This document shows, piece by piece, positions 6,720 through 12,110 of a stretch of DNA of 23,320 bases. Numbering within the stretch: the first letter of the stretch is position 1; the number at the start of each line of letters is the position of its first letter. Source of the stretch: a virus; IMG/VR virus record IMGVR_UViG_3300032093_000864, positions 1 through 23,320 of that record; one strand, given 5' to 3'. The notes beneath the pieces are model-generated. The model ran no database searches. It was given only the letters and a program-made list of their open reading frames with translations, and was not told where the DNA came from. The translations under genes and the position numbers were made by a program.

Positions 6720-9026
6720 TTGGAATTCCTTGATTATATACAGAATCTCGCGCCCGAGGGCGAAACAGCCTTAATCGTTCGTCAAAAACCTATCCTATCC
6801 GACGGCAAGCTACAGTTCCACGCGGACGGCGCCGTCAAATGCACATGGCCCGCCTACCTGCCCACACATAAGCGCAAAGACGGCGAGAGCTGGTACGGCA
6901 ACACGGCGTCGTTCATCAAAGACCGCTTCAAGGATGGGCGCCCCAGCGCGTCAGCCGCTAATTGCGAGTACATCCTGGTGATGATGTTAGACGACATCGG
7001 CACCAAATCGAAGACACCGCCGCTAGAACCCACCTGGATCATGGAGACGTCGCCCGGCTCATTCCAATGGGGTTACGCATTCTCAGAGCAGCCGACTAAG
7101 GCCGATTTCGCAGCAGCGATCCGCGCGATTGCAGACGCTGGCTACACGGACCCCGGCGCTTGCAATCCGGTGCGCAACTTCCGCCTGCCCGGCTCGGTCA
7201 ACCTAAAACCAGGCCGCGAGAGCTTCAAGGCGCAACTGGCTCGCTTTAATCCCGAGCGCGAGTACACACTGGAGCAAATCTGCGCAGCGCTCGATGTGAC
7301 GCCGGTCGCCGGTGTCGGTCTTGGACCGGTGCCGATCCGGCTGCAGGATGACGGCAGCGACGACGTCATGGCGTGGCTCTCCGAGCAGGGGCTGTTCCTG
7401 CGGCATCCGAACCCTGAAGGCTGGGCTGGCGTCATCTGCCCGAACCATGCCGAACATACCGACGGTAACCCTGAAGGGCGCTACCACCCAGCAAACCGGG
7501 CGTACTGCTGCCTGCACTCGCACTGCATCGAACTCGGCTCGGCGGCTTTTCTGGAGTGGGTCGCAGCCAATGGCGGCCCAAAACACTCGCCCGGCCCGCG
7601 TGAGGAACTATTGGCTGCAGTGATGACGACTGCCTTGTCGAAAATCCCCGGCGCTGGCATATTCGAAGACACGGCGGCGCAGATCGTGCAGGATATGGCC
7701 GCCAAGGACGAGCAGCGCCAGAACGCGCGCGGGCAGAAGGAAGATTGGTACAAGAGGTTTGCGTATGTACAAGAGGATGAAAGCTATTTTGATCTGCGCG
7801 ACCGTCGGGAAATTTCTCGATCTACTTTTAACGCACTTTTCCGACATATCCCCTGCCGGTCCATACATAACGGCGCCAAAATTGAGGCGGCTACGTGTTT
7901 CGACGAGAACCGCGAATCGAAGGATGCTTATGCGCTGGTCGGCATAACGTACGCGGCGGGCGACGATATTATCGTCCACCGTAACGGCCATCAGTACGGC
8001 AACCGCTGGCGCGACGCCCGGCCTGCAGGCGTCCCAGGCGACGTGACACCGTGGCTGGACCATGTCATGCGCATGATTCCGACTGATTTTGAGCGTGAGC
8101 ATTTCTTGAACGCGCTGGCCTTCAAGGTCCAGCACCCTGACCGCAAGATCAACCACGCTATTTTAGTCGGCGGCCATCCTGGCAGCGGCAAAGACACCAT
8201 GCTGGCGCCGTTTTTCTGGGCGATCGGCGGGTTGACTAAACAGAACTGCAGCCTGGTTAAGAACGAAGACTTAAACAGCCAGTGGGGCTACGCGCTCGAA
8301 TGCGAGGTGATGGAAATCGCCGAGCTGCGCCAGAGCGAGGCACGCGATAGGCGAGCGCTTGAAAACGCTTTGAAACCTATCATTGCAGCGCCGCCTGAGC
8401 TGTTGCAGGTGAACCGCAAGGGCTTGCACCCCTACATGGCGCTAAACCGTGTGTTTGTCGTCGCCTTTTCGAACGAGCGCGCAGCGATTTCAATCCCATC
8501 GAACGACCGCCGCTGGTTTTGCCTGTGGGCGGAAGCAGGCCGCCTACCTGAAGCAGACGCGTCGCGCTTGTGGCGCTGGTACCAGACCGGCGGCGGCTTT
8601 GAGGCGATCGCGTCCTGGCTGCACCAGCGTGATGTGACGGCGTTTAACCCTTCAGCGGCTCCACCGATGACCGAAGCGAAGGCCATCATGATCGACCAGG
8701 GCCGCAGTACCGCAGAGTCATACCTGATCGAGCAGATCACTGGCCGGCTGGGCGAGTTTGCCGGCGGCGTCATTGCGTCGCCCTTTTTCGCGCTTTGCGA
8801 CCGACTAGCGGGCGCCGCGCCTTCAGGCGTGAAAGTCCCACAAGTAGCACTGCTACACGCGCTCAGTGAGGCTGGCTGGGTCGACATGGGGCGCATACAC
8901 TCGGCCGAGCATCAAACCAGGAAGCAAATCTACTGCGCGCCGGAGCTGGCGACCCTGTCGAAAGCAGAACTGCGCCGCATGGCGGAGGATGTACCAGCGC
9001 CTGCAGCCGTTCGGCTGGTCAAATAA
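6720..9026 (+). CDS. Primase-helicase (RepB-like primase plus DUF5906-type SF3 helicase)
   Basis: A 768-residue bifunctional replication protein. The N-terminal half resembles RepB/archaeo-eukaryotic-type primases: VMMLDDIGTK (87-96), PTWIMETSPGSFQWGYAF (104-121) and NPVRNFRLPGSVNLK (149-163). A Cys/His cluster follows at about 240-269 (CPNH, then YCCLHSHC), probably zinc-binding. The C-terminal half is a phage superfamily 3 helicase with Walker A GGHPGSGKDT (484-493), an acidic Walker B-like EVMEIAEL (529-536), sensor VAFSNE (581-586, N585) and a likely arginine finger at R597/R598. The start is TTG 6720, unusual but supported by CGGAGA 6 nt upstream; no in-frame ATG near it precedes the conserved region. 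It would prime and unwind DNA for the polymerase encoded just upstream. Confidence 0.9.
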   Translation: MEFLDYIQNLAPEGETALIVRQKPILSDGKLQFHADGAVKCTWPAYLPTHKRKDGESWYGNTASFIKDRFKDGRPSASAANCEYILVMMLDDIGTKSKTPPLEPTWIMETSPGSFQWGYAFSEQPTKADFAAAIRAIADAGYTDPGACNPVRNFRLPGSVNLKPGRESFKAQLARFNPEREYTLEQICAALDVTPVAGVGLGPVPIRLQDDGSDDVMAWLSEQGLFLRHPNPEGWAGVICPNHAEHTDGNPEGRYHPANRAYCCLHSHCIELGSAAFLEWVAANGGPKHSPGPREELLAAVMTTALSKIPGAGIFEDTAAQIVQDMAAKDEQRQNARGQKEDWYKRFAYVQEDESYFDLRDRREISRSTFNALFRHIPCRSIHNGAKIEAATCFDENRESKDAYALVGITYAAGDDIIVHRNGHQYGNRWRDARPAGVPGDVTPWLDHVMRMIPTDFEREHFLNALAFKVQHPDRKINHAILVGGHPGSGKDTMLAPFFWAIGGLTKQNCSLVKNEDLNSQWGYALECEVMEIAELRQSEARDRRALENALKPIIAAPPELLQVNRKGLHPYMALNRVFVVAFSNERAAISIPSNDRRWFCLWAEAGRLPEADASRLWRWYQTGGGFEAIASWLHQRDVTAFNPSAAPPMTEAKAIMIDQGRSTAESYLIEQITGRLGEFAGGVIASPFFALCDRLAGAAPSGVKVPQVALLHALSEAGWVDMGRIHSAEHQTRKQIYCAPELATLSKAELRRMAEDVPAPAAVRLVK

Positions 9027-9057
9027 AAAAGCCCGCGCAGCCTTCAGGCTGGCGGGC
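9025..9057 (-). terminator. Strong Rho-independent terminator ending the minus-strand accessory operon
   Basis: GCCCGC (9031-9036) pairs with GCGGGC (9052-9057), continued after a one-base bulge by CAGCC (9038-9042) with GGCTG (9047-9051) around a TTCA loop. On the minus strand an uninterrupted run of six T follows. On the plus strand the tail lacks a T tract, so plus-strand termination is doubtful. It sits where the convergent operons meet and overlaps the primase-helicase stop codon. Confidence 0.8.
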
Positions 9058-9060
9058 AAA

Positions 9061-9111
9061 GCCCGTCGGAGGGATTGACGGGCGACTCAAGCGCGTGGAG
9101 ATGACGCGCGC
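9061..9111 (-). ncRNA. Candidate 3' UTR small RNA: two stem-loops with anti-SD loops
   Basis: On the minus transcript, downstream of the last accessory gene, two perfect stem-loops precede the terminator. The first has GCGCGT and ACGCGC arms (9109-9091) with loop CATCTCC. The second has GCCCGTC and GACGGGC arms (9083-9061) with loop AATCCCTCC. Both loops resemble anti-SD sequences. The second is perfectly complementary over 9 nt to the SD region of the 75-residue gene in the same operon (10424-10432). Two CU-rich hairpins plus a terminator recall the cuckoo-type small RNAs of alphaproteobacteria. I see no dedicated promoter, so it could be processed from the operon mRNA. A purely terminator-clustering role is the alternative. 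Confidence 0.4.
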
Positions 9112-9163
9112 TACAATCGTCGCACAAGAACCCATAGTCCGACAATCACTTTAAACACAAGCG

Positions 9164-9421
9164 CTAACATGTTGGGCCTTCCTGCAGCGCTTCAGCGGCT
9201 TCGCGTTCGATATCTTTGACAATCTGATCCTTCAGTAGATCGACGATATCCACACCGCCGGCGTACGCGTGGATCAACCAGGCATTACCAGCAAACCCGA
9301 CTGACCGGTCAGCGGGTTCCCAGTCGACAAAGCAGAGCAGTTCAGTGTCGCCGTGGTGATATGTGTATGGCCAGAGGTGCGCCGGATACCACGGCGCGCT
9401 GGTATCAATTTGCGTTTTCAT
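9164..9421 (-). CDS. Hypothetical phage protein, last gene of the accessory operon
   Basis: An 85-residue protein starting MKTQIDTSAPWYPAHLWPYTYH, with an aromatic, His-rich N-terminal part. The middle segment VGFAGNAWLIHAYAGGVDIVDLL (about 41-63, mostly apolar) is followed by an acidic helix and a C-terminal Cys. I recognise no family. ATG 9421 has GAGGTGAT upstream, and the gene overlaps the end of the preceding gene by 17 nt. It is probably soluble; the apolar stretch is too interrupted by Asp, His and Gly for a sure membrane helix. Being last before the terminator, it probably shares its mRNA with the putative 3' small RNA. Confidence 0.7.
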   Translation of the reverse strand: MKTQIDTSAPWYPAHLWPYTYHHGDTELLCFVDWEPADRSVGFAGNAWLIHAYAGGVDIVDLLKDQIVKDIEREAAEALQEGPTC

Positions 9422-9689
9422 CTATCACCTCGAATAGTGGCATGGTGTAATCGTATTGTGCAGCGCTTTCGGTACTGGCACCGGTATAGTCGACCGATTG
9501 CAAAAAATTCAACGCGTCAAACCGGCGAATGTAATCGGCCGTCGACACTGTCGGTGTCCAGGTAGGAAACTTGCGCAGATCCTTAGGCTTTTTCGGTTTC
9601 CAGGCTTTGCGCGCCGTTTTGGCTAGCTCGACCGGGTCCCGGTCGAATTTCACTTTATAGGTCGTTCCGTCAATTTTTATCGTTTGCAT
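9405..9689 (-). CDS. Hypothetical phage protein
   Basis: A 94-residue protein. The beta-prone start MQTIKIDGTTYKVKFDRDPV leads to a strongly basic, Lys/Pro-rich segment ARKAWKPKKPKDLRKFP (26-42). The C-terminal half is rich in Asp, Tyr and Thr and ends FEVIDENAN. The basic patch could contact nucleic acid, but this is only a suggestion. ATG 9689 has GGAG about 8 nt upstream, inside the previous gene, which it overlaps by 13 nt; it overlaps the next gene by 17 nt. I recognise no family. Confidence 0.7.
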   Translation of the reverse strand: MQTIKIDGTTYKVKFDRDPVELAKTARKAWKPKKPKDLRKFPTWTPTVSTADYIRRFDALNFLQSVDYTGASTESAAQYDYTMPLFEVIDENAN

Positions 9690-9856
9690 AGCTCAGACTC
9701 CATTAAGTAAGTATTGATTAAATGCAGCGCTTTTTCGGCACTTTCGGCGTTTGCATTCTCGAGCAAGGCGCGCGCTTGCCAAAGTAGTGATTCATTCGAG
9801 CCGGTCATTTCGGCGGTTTCTTGCGCGCGCAGAATCGCGGTTTTGAGTTTTGCCAT
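9677..9856 (-). CDS. Hypothetical small helical protein
   Basis: A 59-residue protein beginning MAKLKTAILRAQETAEMTGS and ending MESELCKR. It is almost entirely predicted helical: two Ala/Leu/Glu-rich helices (about 2-17 and 21-51) separated by TGSN. The ATG at 9856 has GAGGG 7 nt upstream. It overlaps the next gene by 13 nt and lies 2 nt after the preceding stop. A small helical hairpin of this kind could be a protein-binding inhibitor or regulator, but nothing in the sequence settles that. Confidence 0.65.
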   Translation of the reverse strand: MAKLKTAILRAQETAEMTGSNESLLWQARALLENANAESAEKALHLINTYLMESELCKR

Positions 9857-9858
9857 AA

Positions 9859-10011
9859 TTAACCCTCTAATAATAATTTTTTGAGATACGGCACGGCAAA
9901 ACCCGTCAAATTAGACAATTCCTTCAATGTCATATTCGGGTTTTGATCATAAATTCGTTTGATATCATCATGCGTAAGCCCGTTAATCGAGCGTTTTAGT
10001 GTGTATGCCAT
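9859..10011 (-). CDS. Small helix-turn-helix protein, putative DNA-binding regulator
   Basis: A 50-residue protein, MAYTLKRSINGLTHDDIKRI at the start. It reads as a tri-helical DNA-binding unit: helix 1 THDDIKRIYDQN (13-24), helix 2 TLKELSNLTG (28-37), a turn at FA, and recognition helix VPYLKKLLLEG (40-50). The pattern xLKELSNLTGFxVPYLKKLL is characteristic of phage helix-turn-helix regulators that consist of little else. A perfectly spaced GGAGAG precedes ATG 10011. It may regulate its own operon or bind the repeat boxes of the control region near 11.6-11.9 kb; that target is conjecture. Confidence 0.7.
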   Translation of the reverse strand: MAYTLKRSINGLTHDDIKRIYDQNPNMTLKELSNLTGFAVPYLKKLLLEG

Positions 10012-10028
10012 TGTTTTACTCTCCAGGT

Positions 10029-10193
10029 TTACCACAGCGCACGGCCGTGGCTTTCGATTGTCGGAACAGCGCGCGCCGGTATAGGCACGCGCCGCGTGAT
10101 ATACCGGCCATTAGCCGGCGGATAGTCAAGCCACTGAATAACCGTATCAAAACAGTCTAAGCGGCCGTATTGCAGCCGGTAACGGCCGCTCAT
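10029..10193 (-). CDS. Hypothetical small basic phage protein
   Basis: A 54-residue protein, MSGRYRLQYGRLDCFDTVIQ at the start, with two Arg-rich clusters (SGRYRLQYGR and RYITRRVPIPAR) and net positive charge. I chose ATG 10193 because it overlaps the upstream stop by 4 nt (ATGA), implying coupled translation; a GTG at 10214 is a longer alternative. There is no strong SD. The aromatic/basic surface could suit nucleic acid or membrane contact, but no family is recognised. Confidence 0.6.
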   Translation of the reverse strand: MSGRYRLQYGRLDCFDTVIQWLDYPPANGRYITRRVPIPARAVPTIESHGRALW

Positions 10194-10417
10194 AGGGTGC
10201 AACACCCGCAACACGGCGCGTCAATACACCGGCCGCGCGCGTTTTGGTAGTACGTGTGCGCGCCGTTCTCGCCGTAAAGCGTGATCGTATCCACGGCCGT
10301 GCGGCGCCGCTCGAGCAAAACCGTGCGACCCTTAGACCATTGGATCAGGTCGCCGGCCAGTATGCGCGCGCCGGTAGCGGCGCATGTGCCGGTATATTTT
10401 GCGGTTATGGTTTTCAT
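10190..10417 (-). CDS. Small cysteine-rich phage protein, possibly zinc-binding
   Basis: A 75-residue protein starting MKTITAKYTGTCAATGARIL. The N-terminal TGTCAATGARILAGDLIQW is a recurring phage motif that looks like half of a small treble-clef or zinc-ribbon domain. The C-terminus RCIDAPCCGCCTL packs five Cys into about 10 residues. Together with C12 this could hold Zn or Fe-S, but the spacing is unusual. ATG 10417 follows the upstream stop by one base and has a very strong SD, GGAGGGATT. That same 9-nt site is complementary to a hairpin loop in the operon's 3' UTR. An upstream in-frame extension was rejected since it would overlap the preceding gene and lacks an SD. Confidence 0.7.
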   Translation of the reverse strand: MKTITAKYTGTCAATGARILAGDLIQWSKGRTVLLERRRTAVDTITLYGENGAHTYYQNARGRCIDAPCCGCCTL

Positions 10418-10418
10418 T

Positions 10419-11171
10419 TTAATAATCCCTCCCCTTAATTTGGACAAAACCGCCGGTGTCGCGTTTTGCCTTGCCTTTGGCATATAAGGCCACTACCACG
10501 CCGGCCGGTTCAATGTGACGTACATCAGTGTCATCGCCGTCAACGACCGGCCATCCGCGAAATTCGGCCGGTATATCGGCTTGCTTTTGGAATACCACGG
10601 CCGTGCGTTTATTTGCCGGATTAATCAGGCCTTTAATTGAGATCGGTTTTGGCGTGATAGCGCTGAATGAATAGGTTAAATCGTAATTGCCGGCCGTTTT
10701 GCCGTCTAACTTGCGGCTTGGGTGCTTTGTGTAATCGTAGAATTGAACGTCCGCGAACAGCTGGAAAATCGTTTTTCCGTCAATTTGGATGTTTTCAAAC
10801 GGGATATCGGACGTTCCATTCGGCCGTACCAGTGGAATCAGGCCAAGCTTTTCGGCACGGCGAGCGTGCGACCATATATCGGCGGCCATTGAGAGCATAA
10901 ACGCGCGCTGATTCTCGCGGAAAAACGCCGTTTTAGCGGCGCGTGCCTTTTGCGTACTGTTAAACGCGCCACGGCCGGATGATTTCAGGCACGGCTCGAA
11001 ACAACCGGCCATAATCGCGAACGGGCAGAGCTTTTCATCCGGTACCAAATAGCAGATAGCGGTTAGATAACCGATTTTTTGGCCTTTGATCGTTTTGGCG
11101 CTGGATTCGCCCAATATTGGCCGGTAAGGTAGGTTTTCGCGTTTGAGCTGGAGTTTGAACGGGTTTTGCAT
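10419..11171 (-). CDS. GP88-like conserved phage protein with cysteine motif
   Basis: A 250-residue protein, the largest in the accessory operon. After SAKTIKGQKIGYLTAICYL (24-42) comes the signature CPFAIMAGCFEPC (49-61), then SGRGAFNSTQKARAAKTAFF (65-84). A second conserved part reads FADVQFYDYTKHPSRK (139-154), and the end is VVVALYAKGKAKRDTGGFVQ. C40, C49, C57 and C61 are candidate metal ligands. I recognise this layout from the phage GP88-type family of unknown function; that assignment is from memory of the CPxAxxxCxxxC pattern and is moderately sure. ATG 11171 has AGGGAA upstream. It may be enzymatic, but no catalytic assignment is justified. Confidence 0.8.
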   Translation of the reverse strand: MQNPFKLQLKRENLPYRPILGESSAKTIKGQKIGYLTAICYLVPDEKLCPFAIMAGCFEPCLKSSGRGAFNSTQKARAAKTAFFRENQRAFMLSMAADIWSHARRAEKLGLIPLVRPNGTSDIPFENIQIDGKTIFQLFADVQFYDYTKHPSRKLDGKTAGNYDLTYSFSAITPKPISIKGLINPANKRTAVVFQKQADIPAEFRGWPVVDGDDTDVRHIEPAGVVVALYAKGKAKRDTGGFVQIKGRDY

Positions 11172-11194
11172 GGTCGGTTCCCTGGAAAGTGAAA

Positions 11195-11284
11195 TTAATA
11201 AGCCAGGCACATAAAGACGAATAACGCCAGCGCCGCGAATGCGCCGATCGCGCCGCAAATTTCAGCAAGTGTCGGTTTTTGCAT
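11195..11284 (-). CDS. 29-residue single-pass membrane peptide
   Basis: A 29-residue peptide beginning MQKPTLAEICGAIGAFAALA. After a short polar N-terminus, residues 9-29 are apolar (Ile, Ala, Phe, Leu, Val, with two Cys) and would span the membrane once. ATG 11284 has a well-spaced GGAGAA, better than expected by chance. It lies 23 nt before the GP88-like gene, directly behind a GC-rich hairpin. Holin-like, host-membrane-targeting or superinfection functions are possible; none can be chosen. Confidence 0.6.
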   Translation of the reverse strand: MQKPTLAEICGAIGAFAALALFVFMCLAY

Positions 11285-11302
11285 TTTCTTTTCTCCGATA
11301 GT

Positions 11303-11320
11303 GGCCGGCTTTCGCCGGCC
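11303..11320 (-). promoter_or_regulatory. GNRA-capped GC hairpin before the membrane-peptide gene
   Basis: GGCCGGC and GCCGGCC arms (7 perfect GC pairs) enclose GAAA when read on the minus strand, a stable GNRA tetraloop. It lies in the 43-nt gap between the first and second accessory genes and is not followed by a T run. A role in mRNA stability, processing or partial attenuation is more likely than termination. Confidence 0.5.
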
Positions 11321-11327
11321 GTTTGAT

Positions 11328-11513
11328 TTAGATTCTGAATTCAGGATGGCCGGCTAACCGAAGGCCTTCAGCCAGAGCGATCAGATCGCGCCGGCTTTTC
11401 TCCGTGCGTGATACGCGAATCAATGATGACAATATGCGCGCTGCTGATACATCATTACCAGCGAAAACGTGTGATTCGACAATCGCCGCTTGTTTAGTTT
11501 CGAATTTAGTCAT
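11328..11513 (-). CDS. Hypothetical protein, first gene of the accessory operon
   Basis: A 61-residue, mostly helical protein: MTKFETKQAAIVESHVFAGN at the start, then SAARILSSLIRVSR, SRRDLIALAEGLRLAG and the end HPEFRI. It is rich in Arg, Ala, Leu and Ser. ATG 11513 has GGAG 8 nt upstream and lies about 40 nt after the predicted start of the strong minus-strand promoter, so it would be the most highly made product of the operon. I recognise no family; small early proteins in this position are often host-takeover or anti-defence factors, which is context only. Confidence 0.7.
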   Translation of the reverse strand: MTKFETKQAAIVESHVFAGNDVSAARILSSLIRVSRTEKSRRDLIALAEGLRLAGHPEFRI

Positions 11514-11560
11514 GATTTTTTCTCCGCTTGAGTGAATAAATTATTGTGTTGCTGAAACCT

Positions 11561-11588
11561 AGTATAAGACTTTTCTTTGCAATGTCAA
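11561..11588 (-). promoter_or_regulatory. Strong sigma70 promoter of the accessory operon
   Basis: On the minus strand a perfect -35 TTGACA (11588-11583) and a 16-nt spacer lead to TATACT (11566-11561, 5 of 6). Transcription would start near 11554, about 40 nt before ATG 11513. No other strong promoter occurs within the operon. Confidence 0.8.
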
Positions 11589-11775
11589 GGATTGTTTTGC
11601 ATTTATTTGCGATTCGCGGTTCCAATGGTCATTTAGGGGGTGAAATGGTCATAAAATGGTCATTTGGCACGGGCAAATGACCATGACAAAACCCGCATGG
11701 ATACTAGCTTTTGGCCAATAATGGTCAAATGGTCATTTATTTTTAGATGTTAGTAGTAGTAGTAGGTAATATAGG

Positions 11776-11816
11776 GAATCCCGTGCCGTGCACGCCAGAA
11801 TCCCGTGTCGTCACGC
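11776..11816. repeat. Imperfect 19-20 bp direct repeat in the control region
   Basis: GAATCCCGTGCCGTGCACGC (11776-11795) recurs 22 bp later as GAATCCCGTGTCGTCACGC (11798-11816), with one substitution and one deletion. The 22-bp period is close to two helical turns, so two bound proteins would lie on the same DNA face. It sits between the two groups of ATGGTCAT-type boxes. Confidence 0.65.
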
Positions 11817-11829
11817 AAAAATTTTGATT

Positions 11830-11857
11830 TTGCTTTGGGGTTAGCAGCGATTAAAAT
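11830..11857 (+). promoter_or_regulatory. Candidate plus-strand promoter for the structural side
   Basis: TTGCTT (11830-11835, 3 of 6) and a 16-nt spacer lead to TAAAAT (11852-11857, 5 of 6). The start would fall near 11864, inside the three tandem TGACCATT boxes (11862-11884). That placement suits repression at the start site. The weak -35 could mean an activator is needed. This is tentative. Confidence 0.35.
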
Positions 11858-11900
11858 TGCATGACCATTTGACCATTTGACCATGTCAGAGTGATAACAT

Positions 11901-12110
11901 ATGCCAGCAGGTAGACCCGCATCAATTCGCACGCGCAATTTCCTGCGTCATTTAACGGATACCGAAGCCGCGATTTTGGCTCATGCCGGCGACGGCGATA
12001 TCAGCGCCGGCTTCAAAAATCTACTCGACTGGTATCAGCAAATGCATTGTCAATCGGACAATGCTAACGATTTTGTTATATCTGATTGTGAGCCAAAGGG
12101 TAATAGTTGA
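11901..12110 (+). CDS. Small phage protein, possible ribbon-helix-helix DNA-binding protein
   Basis: A 69-residue protein, MPAGRPASIRTRNFLRHLTD at the start. The basic N-terminus, the short strand around TRNFLRHL, and the following helix-turn pattern TDTEAAILAHAGDGDISAGF and KNLLDWYQQM resemble ribbon-helix-helix or small regulator proteins of phages. The last 20 residues are acidic and probably disordered. The SD is weak (AGAGTGAT), and the gene begins 17 nt after the last repeat box, so it could bind and autoregulate that array. Several overlapping frames on the other strand lack an SD and a credible start, so I prefer this one. Family assignment is uncertain. Confidence 0.6.
   Translation: MPAGRPASIRTRNFLRHLTDTEAAILAHAGDGDISAGFKNLLDWYQQMHCQSDNANDFVISDCEPKGNS

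Larger units (their letters stand above)
11624..11884. repeat. Cluster of about nine ATGGTCAT-type boxes (iteron or operator array)
   Basis: The gene-free stretch 11514-11900 is dominated by a short box, AAATGGTCATTT in its fullest form, with symmetric AAATG and CATTT halves. Copies of ATGGTCA or its complement occur at about 11625, 11645, 11656, 11678 (inverted), 11721, 11729, 11861, 11870 and 11878. The last three are inverted and exactly 8 bp apart in tandem. The region also has a (TAG)5 run (11751-11765). It lies between the divergent accessory and structural operons, so it may be an operator array, a replication origin, or both. Confidence 0.75.

Noticed and set aside
9031-9083. Invertible or CRISPR-like repeat unit
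   Set aside because: The hairpins have different arm sequences and no constant-length spacers. They fit a terminator and stem-loops, not a repeat array.
11172-11258. 29-residue N-terminal extension of the GP88-like protein
   Set aside because: It overlaps the membrane-peptide gene, lacks conservation of character, and a good SD precedes the internal ATG 11171.
11750-11938. 62-codon minus-strand frame running through the repeat boxes and the start of the 69-residue gene
   Set aside because: Its first start is TTG and the internal ATG has no SD. Its sequence simply reads out the repeats, ending in a Tyr run from the (TAG)5 tract; it conflicts with a better plus-strand gene.
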